A stretch of 64,000 bases of DNA from positions 3,100,001 to 3,164,000 of the forward strand of contig NZ_LT799838.1 of assembly GCF_900168255.1 (NCBI RefSeq). The letters are read 5' to 3'. The notes beneath the pieces are model-generated. The model was not told where the DNA came from, did not search any database, and saw only the letters and a list, made by a program, of their open reading frames with translations. Both the position numbers and the translations under genes were made by a program. This document shows positions 12,472-21,995 of this stretch, in pieces. Within the stretch, counting starts at the first letter, position 1, and each line of letters opens with the position of its first letter. This DNA is from Psychrobacter sp. DAB_AL43B. GTDB lineage: Bacteria; Pseudomonadota; Gammaproteobacteria; Pseudomonadales; Moraxellaceae.

Positions 12472-13016
12472 CGACCAGTTTTATTGGCTAGGATTTGTCT
12501 ATCGCTTGACTACCCTTTGTCTATAATAGGGCATATAAAAATGGGGCATCTGTATTTTATAGCGCTAGCTGATTTTGCTTGATTCAATATGAAATGGCTG
12601 GCACAGTACAGGTCTATATCTATCTTAACAATCGCTTTCTCGCTTTTGCCATCAGCGATTTAGAAGCAGCACTATCAACGATGAAATGCCATAAAAATAC
12701 GTACGGTCTAAGACTTAATTAGGCAAAATTATAATAGCTAGGATGGCTACATTGACCACAATCTAAGTTTTCGCAGTCCGTGATTTGTTATTTTATTTAA
12801 GTACGACCATTTAAATAAAAATATTTATGACAATATACTTGACCATTGATATGCCGAAATCGGCATATCGAGATAACCATCTTAATTAGATCAACTGTGT
12901 TACTAAGTGGTAAAACGTTTTATAAAGGGACCATTTATAGCGTTTGGTAAATTGATAACGTCTTGTCTGTCGACAGGTCGTTTTATTGGATTAATTTGAA
13001 AAAGTAGGATACCCAT
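12472..13016. other. cpdA-dksA intergenic region
   Basis: These 545 bp contain no convincing gene. They hold a perfect 22-bp palindrome (12848-12869) and a short CTGTCGACAG palindrome (12967-12976) just before dksA. The dksA promoter is expected here. Confidence 0.6.
12848..12869. repeat. Perfect palindrome upstream of dksA
   Basis: GATATGCCGA (12848-12857) and TCGGCATATC (12860-12869) are perfect 10-bp arms around AA. It lies about 150 bp before the dksA ATG. It could be a protein-binding operator or an RNA hairpin; no T-run follows. Confidence 0.6.
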
Positions 13017-13457
13017 ATGAGCACCCTGACCACGAATCCAAGTGATGTTAAGTTTACGCCTTATGCACCTGCCAAAGACGAAGAATATATGTCTGATGAG
13101 CAGTTAGCGCATTTTAAGGCTATGTTATTAGACTGGAAGCATCAGCTTATTGGTGAAGCTGATCGCACCAAGACTTATATCCAAGATGAATCGAGCGCCA
13201 TGCCAGATATTAATGATCGCGCCACTCAAGAAGAAGAGTTTGCTCTGACTTTGCGTACGCGTGATCGTGAGCGCAAACTCATTCGCAAAATCGACAAGTC
13301 TATTTCAGAAATCGAAAATGACGATTATGGTTTTTGCGAGACCTGTGGCGTAGAGATTGGCCTGCGTCGTCTCGAAGCACGCCCAACGGCGACTCAGTGC
13401 ATCGACTGCAAAACCTTGTCTGAGATCAAAGAACGCCAAAATCAAGGTCATACCTAA
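13017..13457 (+). CDS. dksA: RNA polymerase-binding transcription factor DksA
   Basis: DksA binds in the RNA polymerase secondary channel and works with ppGpp in the stringent response. The 146 residues have a coiled coil whose tip carries the DxxDxA motif (Asp64, Asp67, Ala69). The zinc finger uses Cys107, Cys110, Cys128 and Cys131. A strong terminator follows at 13499. gluQ lies just downstream, a known dksA-gluQ neighbourhood in gammaproteobacteria. Confidence 0.97.
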   Translation: MSTLTTNPSDVKFTPYAPAKDEEYMSDEQLAHFKAMLLDWKHQLIGEADRTKTYIQDESSAMPDINDRATQEEEFALTLRTRDRERKLIRKIDKSISEIENDDYGFCETCGVEIGLRRLEARPTATQCIDCKTLSEIKERQNQGHT

Positions 13458-13498
13458 ACGCGCGCTTACACTAGCTATCAGTAAAACCATAATAAACA

Positions 13499-13531
13499 CG
13501 AGCGACCATATATTGGTCGCTCGTTGCGTTT
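13499..13531 (+). terminator. Terminator after dksA
   Basis: CGAGCGACCA (13499-13508) pairs perfectly with TGGTCGCTCG (13514-13523), followed by a T-rich stretch. It limits read-through from dksA into gluQ. Confidence 0.85.
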
Positions 13532-13700
13532 TATAATGGCAATTTCTCATGCCCTTTTATGCTTGTTGACGAGTTACCAACAAAATAGAGCTATTTGATA
13601 AATATCTTTTTATCATCATTTTCTTTATTCTATCTATATATCCCTTGGTTCAATAACTGGCTATTCCAAAAACGTCTAACCTCTCTAGATTAAAAACCCT

Positions 13701-14714
13701 ATGCCAAACATCTCTTTGCCAAATACTTCTTTACCAATTAATAAACCTCTACCACAGCCTATCGGTCGTTTTGCGCCTTCACCCACAGGTGAGTTACATC
13801 TTGGTTCGTTAACGACAGCGCTTGCCAGCTTTTGTCACATCAAATCTATCGGTGGTAAATGGTTATTACGTATGGAAGACACCGATACGGAACGCTGTGA
13901 TAGACAATTTACTGAGCAGATTCTTATCGACTTAGAGATGCTTGGGCTAAACTGGGATGGTGATGTTATTTATCAATCTGAGCGCATTGATATTTATAAT
14001 GATTATGTCTCTTCAGTGCTGCACCCGCTGACTTATGGCTGCCAATGTTCACGTAAGAGCTTGGAACACTACTGGACGCAGCAAGAAGAACAGCACGCAA
14101 CAGTTATGAACACGGAATTCTTAACAACTGAGTTGCCCTCTATGAAGTCCTGCCAAGTACAACCCAATAGACAGCGCTATCCACGATTCTGTGTTAATGC
14201 TGATCTGAGTCATGAACAACATAAGCTACGAATACAGTTACCAGACTATAGCATTGGCTTTAAGGATGGCATTCAAGGCGTACAGTGGGATAATCCACAG
14301 CAGACTTTAGGGGATATGGTGGTTCGTCGCCAAGATGGTATGATTAATTATATTTTGGCCGCCAGCCTTGATGATGGCTTACAACAAGTAACCCATATCA
14401 TGCGCGGTTTGGATATTTTACCAATGACCACGGCTCAAATTAGTATCATGCATGCCGCGCGCTTGCCTGCTATCGAGCATTGGTATCATTTACCGTTGAT
14501 ATGCAATCCTGACGGTCAAAAGCTATCTAAGCAGAATCTTGCCCAGCCTATTGATACGCGTGATCCAAGTAAGCTGATTGCTCATGCTTTACAACTATTA
14601 CAGCAGCCTGCGGTCGATCATGACACGCCAGTACTCATGCTCAATCAAGCGATTGCACAATGGGATAACGTACCATTACAGGGTATACAATCGTTAAATA
14701 TGCCTAACATTTAA
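13701..14714 (+). CDS. gluQ: Glutamyl-Q tRNA(Asp) synthetase
   Basis: GluQ attaches glutamate to the queuosine at the wobble base of tRNA-Asp. It is a GltX paralogue that lacks the anticodon-binding domain, and the 337-residue length fits. The [14 protein letters not shown] segment holds the HIGH-type motif and KLSKQ is the KMSKS-type loop. Cysteines in the [10 protein letters not shown] segment belong to the zinc region. The N-terminus is about 20 residues longer than usual, and GRFAPSPTG is the true family start. Confidence 0.92.
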   Translation: MPNISLPNTSLPINKPLPQPIGRFAPSPTGELHLGSLTTALASFCHIKSIGGKWLLRMEDTDTERCDRQFTEQILIDLEMLGLNWDGDVIYQSERIDIYNDYVSSVLHPLTYGCQCSRKSLEHYWTQQEEQHATVMNTEFLTTELPSMKSCQVQPNRQRYPRFCVNADLSHEQHKLRIQLPDYSIGFKDGIQGVQWDNPQQTLGDMVVRRQDGMINYILAASLDDGLQQVTHIMRGLDILPMTTAQISIMHAARLPAIEHWYHLPLICNPDGQKLSKQNLAQPIDTRDPSKLIAHALQLLQQPAVDHDTPVLMLNQAIAQWDNVPLQGIQSLNMPNI

Positions 14715-14715
14715 T

Positions 14716-14746
14716 AAAAAAAGCGCCGCTGCTGCGACGCTTTAAT
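14716..14746. terminator. Bidirectional terminator between gluQ and ftsW
   Basis: A GC-rich hairpin (GCG...CGC, then CGC...GCG around TGCT) is flanked by an A-run on the left and Ts on the right. It therefore works as a terminator on both strands for the convergent gluQ and ftsW. Confidence 0.7.
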
Positions 14747-14789
14747 ATATTTACTGATTATCAGTTTATGATCAAAATGCTCAAATAGT

Positions 14790-15986
14790 TTAGTAATAAC
14801 GACACTGGCTTTTTTCGATCTCAGGGCTTTCTTTGTAAATCTTTAGCAGCACCGCCACCATCACTAAGCTAATCAACATCGATGAACCACCGTAACTAAA
14901 GAAAGGCATCGTCAGACCTTTGGTCGGAATCGCACCCATATTCATCGCGGCATTAATAATTGTCTGCGCAATAAACACCACAGCGATACCAAAGGCGGTA
15001 TAGCTCATGCGCATCTGCCGACGTTTTAGCGCATTATAGCTGATACGCATTGCACTACCGATAATCAACGCCTCAAGCACTAATATCATCGTAACGCCAA
15101 CAAAGCCCAACTCTTCACCCGTAATCGCTAATAAGAAATCCGTATGCGCCTCTGGTAAATGCGATAATTTTTGTACGCTTTCACCATAACCGACACCAGT
15201 AAACTGCCCACGACCAAAGGCAATCAAGCTACGTGCCAGCTGATAATCCGTATCTTGGACATCATCGAAAGGATCCAAAAACGACATCACCCGCACCAAT
15301 CGGTATTGTACGGTCGCGACCATTAACACCGCCCCACCGACGGCGACCGCACCCAAGGCTATAAATTGCTTGTAGGGTGCACCAGCAATATAGAAGATAG
15401 CAAAAACCATTCCAATGATAACCACAAAGGAGCCAAAATCTGGCTGCGCTAACAGCAGTACAGTTATCAGCCCGACCACTAGGGCAATCCTCAAAAAGCC
15501 ATCCCAACCATTACGAACCTCAAATGAGCGCCGTACCACAAAGTCTGAGACAAACACAATCATCACCAGCTTTGCCAACTCTGCTACCTGAAAGTTAAAA
15601 CCTCCCAAGCTTAGCCAGCGCTTAGAGCCATTAATGGGCGTACTAAATAAGGTGGCAACCAGCAATGCCCCGGTGATGGCCAATAGCATAAACTGAGTTT
15701 CAGTTTTATATAAATTCTTTAGGGACACAACACGATAAGCAATACCTGCGACAGCCAGCCCAATACTCATGTAGAGTAGCTGATTATTGAAGAAATGCAG
15801 TTCTGTCATGCCGCGACTGAGCGCAAAAGGAATAGAAGCCGAAGCAACCATCAATAGACTCAGCACCAACATACAGCCGACGCTCGATAATAAAATGGCG
15901 CGCGCTGATGGCATAGAAAGAATACCATCTGAACCGGTAGCTTGCTGAGATTGAGAAGATGAACGAAAAATAGAAGAGAGCGCCAT
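14790..15986 (-). CDS. ftsW: Septal peptidoglycan glycosyltransferase FtsW
   Basis: FtsW is the SEDS-family lipid II polymerase of the divisome, acting with FtsI in the inner membrane. The 398 residues give about ten membrane helices. The large periplasmic loop keeps the conserved YGESVQKLSHLPEAHTDF segment with its catalytic aspartate, and SYGGSSML lies near the end. The N-terminal 30 residues are cytoplasmic and Ser/Gln-rich. It follows murD by 303 bp, with a possible weak terminator between them. Confidence 0.95.
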   Translation of the reverse strand: MALSSIFRSSSQSQQATGSDGILSMPSARAILLSSVGCMLVLSLLMVASASIPFALSRGMTELHFFNNQLLYMSIGLAVAGIAYRVVSLKNLYKTETQFMLLAITGALLVATLFSTPINGSKRWLSLGGFNFQVAELAKLVMIVFVSDFVVRRSFEVRNGWDGFLRIALVVGLITVLLLAQPDFGSFVVIIGMVFAIFYIAGAPYKQFIALGAVAVGGAVLMVATVQYRLVRVMSFLDPFDDVQDTDYQLARSLIAFGRGQFTGVGYGESVQKLSHLPEAHTDFLLAITGEELGFVGVTMILVLEALIIGSAMRISYNALKRRQMRMSYTAFGIAVVFIAQTIINAAMNMGAIPTKGLTMPFFSYGGSSMLISLVMVAVLLKIYKESPEIEKSQCRYY

Positions 15987-16012
15987 AATTTTATATACAC
16001 TAGCAAACGAAA

Positions 16013-16037
16013 AAACACGGCGTCTATAGAAACGCCA
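16013..16037 (-). terminator. Possible weak terminator between murD and ftsW
   Basis: On the minus strand GGCGT (16036-16032) pairs with ACGCC (16023-16019), with flanking wobble pairs and a T-run directly after. The stem is short, so it may only weaken read-through from murD into ftsW. The remaining bases of the 15987-16289 spacer show nothing recognisable. Confidence 0.4.
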
Positions 16038-16289
16038 CCGTTTAAAAAATATGAAATAGATTTTATTAAATAACTAACAGTTCAGTATCGACAAATAACA
16101 CTTTATTCAGTGCTCATAAGCTCACTGGCTGCATTTGTCACAGCCTTCACTGCTTATGTTTGACAGTAGCAGCAATTTATAAGCAAAACAATCATTTATC
16201 AAAAAAATGCAGATCGTTGTTACGGTTATAAATTGCGCGTCACATGATGTTGTCATACAGCCTTTTATGATATGACACCTTATATCATC

Positions 16290-17705
16290 TTACAACACCG
16301 CGTCTGATTGTCTGACAAGCTGACTAAAGTGCTCGCCACGATCGACAAATCCACTAAATTGATCAAAGCTGGCACAAGCGGGTGACAATAACACAGCTTG
16401 TACTTGCGATAAACTACTTGCAGTCACTTGCTCAATTGTTGCAAAAGCGCCTTCTAATGTCTGGCATTGATGTAGTGTCACATCGTCACTGAGGCCAGCT
16501 GCCCGTAAATGCTGCTCAATCTGCCGACTATCCTCACCAATAAAGAGTAATTGACTGACGTATTGATTAATAAAAGGAGCCAATTCGCCAAATTGCTGAC
16601 CTTTACCTTGACCACCTAAGATTAATAACAGCTTACCGTCTTTTAGGGCATAGACCGCACCTAACCCTTCGACAGCCGCCATGGTTGAGCCAATATTGGT
16701 GCCTTTAGAATCATTAAAGTAATCAACACCAGCGACCGTAGCGACGTATTGACAGCGATGCTCAAGCCCTGCGAACTGCTGCAAAGTGTTCAGCATGCTC
16801 TCAAGCGGTAAACCTGCGAGCTCACCAAGTGCTAAAGCCGCCTGAGCATTAAGCAAATTATGACGACCTTTAATTCGTAGCTTATCCGCCGATAGTAGAC
16901 GCTCTGTACCTCGTGCGAGGTAAGTCTGCCCTTCAATATCAGTAATAAGACCATACTGACCTTTATCAGGCGCATGAATACCCGTGCTCAATCGCGGTAA
17001 ATTATCCGACACCAGTGGACGGGTCAAAGCATCTTCACGATTAATGACCACTGACTTAGCCCCTTGAAAGATACGATGCTTAGCTTGATGATAGCCGAGC
17101 ATATCACCGTGACGGTCTAAGTGATCAGGCGACATATTAAGAACTGTTGCGACCTGCGCCCCTAAGTTTGTCACAGTCTCTAGCTGAAAACTTGATAGTT
17201 CAATAACGGCCAGCTCCATCTCGGTATTCGTCAGCAGACTCAGTGCTGGTACGCCGATATTACCGCCAACTCCCACATTGACACCGGCATCCGCCGCCAT
17301 TTGACCGACCAATGTAGTCACGGTGCTTTTTGCATTAGAGCCAGTAATCGCGATTATCGGTACGGTACAGGCGTCACAAAACAGCTGAATGTCGCTGACT
17401 ACCGGAATATTCGCCTCTCTGGCCGCGCTAATGGCTTCGTTATCTAGAGAGATGCCAGGACTGATAATAATCCGTGCCGCTTGTTGCAATAAATCGGTAT
17501 CTATACCACCGAACTGTCTGATTTCAACAGCGGCAGGCAATTTGTCTGCTAAAGTGGGACTAGCCTGATTATCAGTAATAGCGACTCGATAGCCTTGCTC
17601 GGCTAAATAATGTGCTACCGATAACCCCGATTGCCCCAAACCGACCACGACTTGCAAGCCATTACCCTTGTGAATCAAGGTTTCCATTACGGTGTTAGCG
17701 GTCAT
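16290..17705 (-). CDS. murD: UDP-N-acetylmuramoyl-L-alanine--D-glutamate ligase
   Basis: MurD adds D-glutamate to UDP-MurNAc-L-Ala in cytoplasmic peptidoglycan precursor synthesis. The 471 residues have an N-terminal Rossmann domain (VVGLGQSGLSVAHYLAEQG), the ATP loop ITGSNAKSTVTTL and the central HLDRHG motif. GSNAKST has Ala where many MurD proteins have Gly. A strong AAGGAAAAG ribosome site precedes the ATG. murD and ftsW stand apart from the main cell-wall cluster at 37-46 kb. Confidence 0.96.
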   Translation of the reverse strand: MTANTVMETLIHKGNGLQVVVGLGQSGLSVAHYLAEQGYRVAITDNQASPTLADKLPAAVEIRQFGGIDTDLLQQAARIIISPGISLDNEAISAAREANIPVVSDIQLFCDACTVPIIAITGSNAKSTVTTLVGQMAADAGVNVGVGGNIGVPALSLLTNTEMELAVIELSSFQLETVTNLGAQVATVLNMSPDHLDRHGDMLGYHQAKHRIFQGAKSVVINREDALTRPLVSDNLPRLSTGIHAPDKGQYGLITDIEGQTYLARGTERLLSADKLRIKGRHNLLNAQAALALGELAGLPLESMLNTLQQFAGLEHRCQYVATVAGVDYFNDSKGTNIGSTMAAVEGLGAVYALKDGKLLLILGGQGKGQQFGELAPFINQYVSQLLFIGEDSRQIEQHLRAAGLSDDVTLHQCQTLEGAFATIEQVTASSLSQVQAVLLSPACASFDQFSGFVDRGEHFSQLVRQSDAVL

Positions 17706-17843
17706 ATCTTTTCCTTCTGGTGGACGAGCAAAATGCTATCAAGCAAATAAGCACTGTTTAAGCAGGCATGATATAAACTGCCCTTATGTAAAAACGCACT
17801 ACATATAGTCAGTTCAAAATAAAAAAGATACGATTGTAATAAC

Positions 17844-17921
17844 GTGCTATTGGCTATAAATTTTTCTTGTTTGCTGTTCGCAAGCGTGACAGAGGCTGCA
17901 AAAATTTATAGCCAATAGCAC
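17844..17921. repeat. Palindromic intergenic repeat, best-preserved copy
   Basis: The 22-bp perfect arms run 17844-17865 and 17900-17921; the left begins GTGCTATTGGCTATAAA. The 34-bp core contains TTGCTGT and GACAGAGGCTGC. The same core pieces recur in the copy at 36031-36106. It looks like a MITE- or REP-like element. Confidence 0.75.
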
Positions 17922-18009
17922 TGTATCGTTTTTAAAATAAATCTACTATACCTTCTGAGTGATACGCGGCAGATGGATAGCATCATAGCGGTATCGCTCA
18001 GATTTCGGT

Positions 18010-18073
18010 ACTGGTTTTTCAATACACTTGTTTTTCAATGCACTGGTTTTTCAATGCACTGGTTTTTCAAAAC
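18010..18073. repeat. Four tandem 16-bp repeats
   Basis: Units of the form ACTGGTTTTTCAATGC start at 18010, 18026, 18042 and 18058, with one to three differences between units. There are no spacers, so it is not CRISPR. Confidence 0.8.
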
Positions 18074-18113
18074 GTTGTGCTATTATGCGCCTGTTTTTAT
18101 ATTGAGTGGCTAA

Positions 18114-18122
18114 TGCTATAAT
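18114..18122 (+). promoter_or_regulatory. Extended -10 promoter-like sequence
   Basis: TGCTATAAT is a perfect extended -10 element on the plus strand. No good -35 is seen at the usual distance. Transcription from it would run through a gene-free stretch to the terminator at 18571-18607. Confidence 0.4.
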
Positions 18123-18441
18123 AGCTGGCCTAACAATAACCGCTAATTTGACTGATAATTTAAATCAGCCTTCAATCTAGCATTTTAGTTTAGCATGTTG
18201 TCACCCTTATCATGCTATTGTCATCTTTCTTTAGCAACGATTCATATGGTGATAATGGTATGACAGGCAACTACTTGCAGATACTTTTGCGCTTTTGTCT
18301 GCCAGATTATTTATCTTCTTCTATCGCAGCACATCATTGCGGGCACGTATTCATCATTTTAAATACTTTTTAGATATTTTCATCATAGTTACTATTGATG
18401 ATTGTATTTGCGATACCGTTATAAATGTCGCTAGCTATCAT

Positions 18442-18477
18442 TACTACTTATCGGTACTACTTATCGGTACTACTGAT
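18442..18477. repeat. Tandem 13-bp repeat
   Basis: TACTACTTATCGG is present twice in direct tandem (18442-18454 and 18455-18467), followed by a partial third unit. Confidence 0.7.
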
Positions 18478-18570
18478 TTTTTCGTTTTGAATAACCAATA
18501 GCTTTTAATAACTAATGATAACTGTGCCAAGTAGCATTAAAAAATAACCGAGAGCGCTTATCATCGCAAC

Positions 18571-18607
18571 GCAATCATTCTATCACTGAATAATGATTGC
18601 TTTTTTT
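18571..18607 (+). terminator. Intrinsic terminator directly before the SulP gene
   Basis: GCAATCATT (18571-18579) pairs perfectly with AATGATTGC (18592-18600), followed by seven Ts. It ends about 25 bp before the SulP ATG. It may act as an attenuator of that gene or terminate an upstream RNA. Confidence 0.75.
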
Positions 18608-18632
18608 GTCTCTAACCCTATGCAGTTTACTT

Positions 18633-20132
18633 ATGACATCTTTTTTTGGTAGTTTGCGTGAAGAGTGGTTTTCCAATATTCGTGGCGATACATTATCAGG
18701 CTTGGTGGTGGCACTGGCTTTGATTCCAGAAGCGATTGCCTTTTCTATCATCGCCGGTGTCGACCCAAAAGTAGGACTGTATGCCTCATTTTGTATCGCC
18801 GTTGTGATCAGTTTTGTCGGTGGACGTCCGGGAATGATTTCGGCTGCGACCGGAGCGATGGCACTGGTTATGGTTGATTTGGTCGCCGAGCATGGTCTGC
18901 AGTATTTGCTTGCGGCCACCTTATTGTGTGGTGGCATTCAAATCGTTATGGGAATCTTAAAACTCGGTAATTTAATGCGTTTCGTTTCTCGATCCGTAGT
19001 CATTGGTTTTGTCAATGCGCTGGCGATTTTGATATTTGCCGCGCAGATACCAGAGCTTAACCCCATGACTGAGCGTGTCGGTATGACTGTCTATATCATG
19101 ACTGCCGCAGGTTTGGCGATTATCTATTTATTTCCACTGATTCCTAAAATTGGTCGCGTCATTCCTTCACCACTGGTTTGTATTGTGGGATTGACTGCGG
19201 TAGCCATGTATATGAATCTTGATATTCGTAACGTGGGTAGCATGGGCGAGCTGCCAGACTCGTTACCGATGTTTTTGTTGCCGGATATTCCGCTTAACTT
19301 AAATACTTTGTTTATCATCGCGCCTTATTCCATCGCACTAGCCATTGTAGGTTTATTAGAATCGATGATGACGGCGACCATTGTAGATGAGTTGACCGAT
19401 ACGCCAAGCGATAAAAACCGCGAGTGTCGTGGTCAAGGTATTGCCAACGTGGTCTCAGGATTCTTTGGCGGTATGGCAGGCTGTGCCATGATTGGACAAT
19501 CGATGATTAACGTCAAGTCTGGTGGGCGTACTCGTTTATCAACGCTCATCGCCGGTGTGGTGCTGCTGATTATGGTGGTATTCTTGAGTGAATGGGTCAG
19601 CCTAATACCGATGGCAGCGCTGGTCGCGGTCATGATTATGGTCTCTATCGGTACCTTTAATTGGCAGTCTATTCGTGAATTTAAGACGCATCCAGTGTCA
19701 TTTAATATCGTTATGCTGGCGACGGTATTAACCACGGTCTTTACCCACAATCTAGCGTACGGCGTCGGTGTTGGTGTGCTGCTATCTGCGTTGGCTTTTG
19801 CCAACAAAATCGGTCAATTTTTAACCATATTTAGTGAATATGATGACGATAGCAATACGCGTTACTATTACGTTCAAGGACAAGTATTCTTTGCTTCAAC
19901 GACACAGTTTTTACAAAGCTTTGATACTAAAGAAGCATTAGACAGCGTGCACATCGATGTCAGCCAAGCGCACTTTTGGGATATCAGTGCGGTTGATACT
20001 TTGGACAAATTAGTCATACGTTTGCAGCGCGAAGGTATCGATGTCAAAGTAGTCGGACTCAATAGCGCCAGCCGTACCCTTATTGACCGTTTTTCTATTC
20101 ATGATCGCCGCGATATTGGGCTACTGGATTAA
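18633..20132 (+). CDS. SulP-family anion transporter with STAS domain
   Basis: This is an inner-membrane anion transporter of the SLC26/SulP family; sulfate or bicarbonate is the likely substrate and cannot be told from sequence. The 499 residues begin with the conserved [20 protein letters not shown] segment and contain about 11-14 hydrophobic helices. The last 90 or so residues form a STAS domain ([19 protein letters not shown]). The ATG at 18633 is preferred because the in-frame TTG at 18597 lies inside the terminator stem. A stress-protein gene follows. Confidence 0.9.
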   Translation: MTSFFGSLREEWFSNIRGDTLSGLVVALALIPEAIAFSIIAGVDPKVGLYASFCIAVVISFVGGRPGMISAATGAMALVMVDLVAEHGLQYLLAATLLCGGIQIVMGILKLGNLMRFVSRSVVIGFVNALAILIFAAQIPELNPMTERVGMTVYIMTAAGLAIIYLFPLIPKIGRVIPSPLVCIVGLTAVAMYMNLDIRNVGSMGELPDSLPMFLLPDIPLNLNTLFIIAPYSIALAIVGLLESMMTATIVDELTDTPSDKNRECRGQGIANVVSGFFGGMAGCAMIGQSMINVKSGGRTRLSTLIAGVVLLIMVVFLSEWVSLIPMAALVAVMIMVSIGTFNWQSIREFKTHPVSFNIVMLATVLTTVFTHNLAYGVGVGVLLSALAFANKIGQFLTIFSEYDDDSNTRYYYVQGQVFFASTTQFLQSFDTKEALDSVHIDVSQAHFWDISAVDTLDKLVIRLQREGIDVKVVGLNSASRTLIDRFSIHDRRDIGLLD

Positions 20133-20281
20133 GAAACGCTGCATTTTGTTATCAAGCTGATATAAACGCCTTGTTTATTGATCAGCAGTTATATTGGTAT
20201 ATAAAATCAGGTCTGATGGTTAAGACAAACGCTTTAACTGTCATCCCTGCATTTTAATTATTGAAATGATGTGATGTCTTT

Positions 20282-21136
20282 ATGAGTAATTTGAAGCCAG
20301 ATAGCGTGATTGCCTGCTTAGATTGTCCTAATCACGTACAAGCGGTGCTGGATGCGAGTATGTGGGCTTCTATTCGCCTGCAAGCGCCGATTGGACTGCT
20401 ACATTCAGTACCAAGCTTACAGCAAAAAGCAGCCGTAGATTATTCAGGTTGCCTCAACATTGATGATGAGAACACCTTATTAGATCAATTCACTGCAAAA
20501 GAGTACTCCAGTAATTGCGAGCTAAAAGCACAAGGTAAGCTACTTCTGCATCAAGCCACCACCTACTGTGAACAGCAGCGTCATAAACTTAAAACCTATA
20601 CACTGCATCGGCACGAGAATCTCAATGAAAGCATTGATTACGTCGACGACAAAGCGCAACTAATCGTTATCGGTCATCACGTCACCTGTAAATCGACATT
20701 AAGCCAGCTCATACGCTTAAGTCTCTGCCCCATTTTGGTGACTCACGCACCATTTTTGCCCCCTACTAGCGCTTTATTTGCTTTTGATAATAGCCCAACA
20801 TCGCATAAACTGCTGAATTGGCTTTGTAAAACACCGCTCGTCCGCGCCTTGACGGTTCATATTGTCATGGTCGGCAAAGAGAATTCTGAAAACTGTGATG
20901 CGTTACGTGAAGCTTATGCTCGCCTTAAGCAAGCCGGTATCAAATGTAAAAAAACCTTGCTGGACTGCCGCGATGTCACCGCTGCTTTAAACTACTATCA
21001 AAGTGAGAACGATATTGGTCTTCTTATGACCGGTGCTTTTGGTCAACCTCGCTTGCTTGAGCTAATTAAAGGTAGTGACACCAAAAAATTACTTGGTAGT
21101 ACTACCACCCCGTATTTACTCTTTCCTAGAGCCTAA
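20282..21136 (+). CDS. Universal stress protein, two Usp domains
   Basis: This soluble protein of 284 residues has two tandem UspA-like domains (about 8-150 and 160-284). The second ends in an LLMTGAFGQPRLLELIKGS segment resembling the Usp nucleotide-binding region; the first is more degenerate (LIVIGHHVTCKS). The gene lies 149 bp after the SulP transporter in the same direction and ahead of a strong terminator, so a shared transcript and a role linked to the transporter are likely. The actual function is unknown. Confidence 0.75.
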   Translation: MSNLKPDSVIACLDCPNHVQAVLDASMWASIRLQAPIGLLHSVPSLQQKAAVDYSGCLNIDDENTLLDQFTAKEYSSNCELKAQGKLLLHQATTYCEQQRHKLKTYTLHRHENLNESIDYVDDKAQLIVIGHHVTCKSTLSQLIRLSLCPILVTHAPFLPPTSALFAFDNSPTSHKLLNWLCKTPLVRALTVHIVMVGKENSENCDALREAYARLKQAGIKCKKTLLDCRDVTAALNYYQSENDIGLLMTGAFGQPRLLELIKGSDTKKLLGSTTTPYLLFPRA

Positions 21137-21160
21137 AACCGAGCTTTTATTTCAATACTG

Positions 21161-21222
21161 AGACCGAATGCTCACTACTATGAATCCCATTTTTCATAGC
21201 GGTGAGCATTCGGTCTTTATCT
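21161..21222 (+). terminator. Terminator after the SulP-Usp unit
   Basis: The 15-bp arms at 21161-21175 and 21202-21216 (AGACCGAATGCTCAC and its complement) are perfect, with an inner CTATGAA/TTCATAG pair, then a T-rich tail. It is one of the strongest hairpins in the window. Confidence 0.85.
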
Positions 21223-21467
21223 TTTATACCTATTGTATATCCTATAAGCGTTTATCAAATCATCACATGAAATAAAGGCATCGCTGCCCCAAGCGCTTAA
21301 AAAGTTGGTTATAATAAAGTTTTCGTTAACACAACGTTAAAGGTTGATTGCCCTTGTTTATGCAGCTTAAGACGAGCTTATCGTTGCCGTATAAACCATA
21401 TTCTTTGTCATCACCGTGGTTATTTTTGAGCAAACGTGCCCTATCCTACCTCCCCCTTGAGTAGTTT

Positions 21468-21905
<438 letters not shown>

Positions 21906-21995
21906 GTGTAAGACCCACCTATAAACGTTGATTTTAAACATCGATCTATAGGTCATATCGATCACTGTATTGCATATATTCAAGGGGGAATAAAC

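Larger units (their letters stand above)
17706..18632. other. Large non-coding region between murD and the SulP gene
   Basis: No credible gene lies in these 927 bp. They contain a perfect palindromic repeat (17844-17921), four tandem 16-bp repeats (18010-18073), an extended -10-like TGCTATAAT (18114-18122), a tandem 13-bp repeat (18442-18477) and a strong plus-strand terminator (18571-18607). Together these look like a non-coding transcript or a long attenuated leader. Confidence 0.65.

Noticed and set aside
12598..12620. TGGCAC-containing sequence resembling a sigma54 promoter
   Set aside because: No TTGC-type -12 element at the required spacing.
18010..18073. CRISPR-like tandem repeat
   Set aside because: The repeats are directly adjacent without spacers, only 16 bp long, and no cas genes are present.
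18295..18501. 68-codon plus-strand frame in the murD-SulP spacer
   Set aside because: It begins with TTG, has no ribosome site, has an odd Phe/Ile/Tyr-rich composition and overlaps the tandem 13-bp repeat.
19433..19807. 124-codon frame antisense to the SulP gene
   Set aside because: Antisense shadow: Thr/Ile/Pro composition with no ribosome site, fully inside a confident gene.
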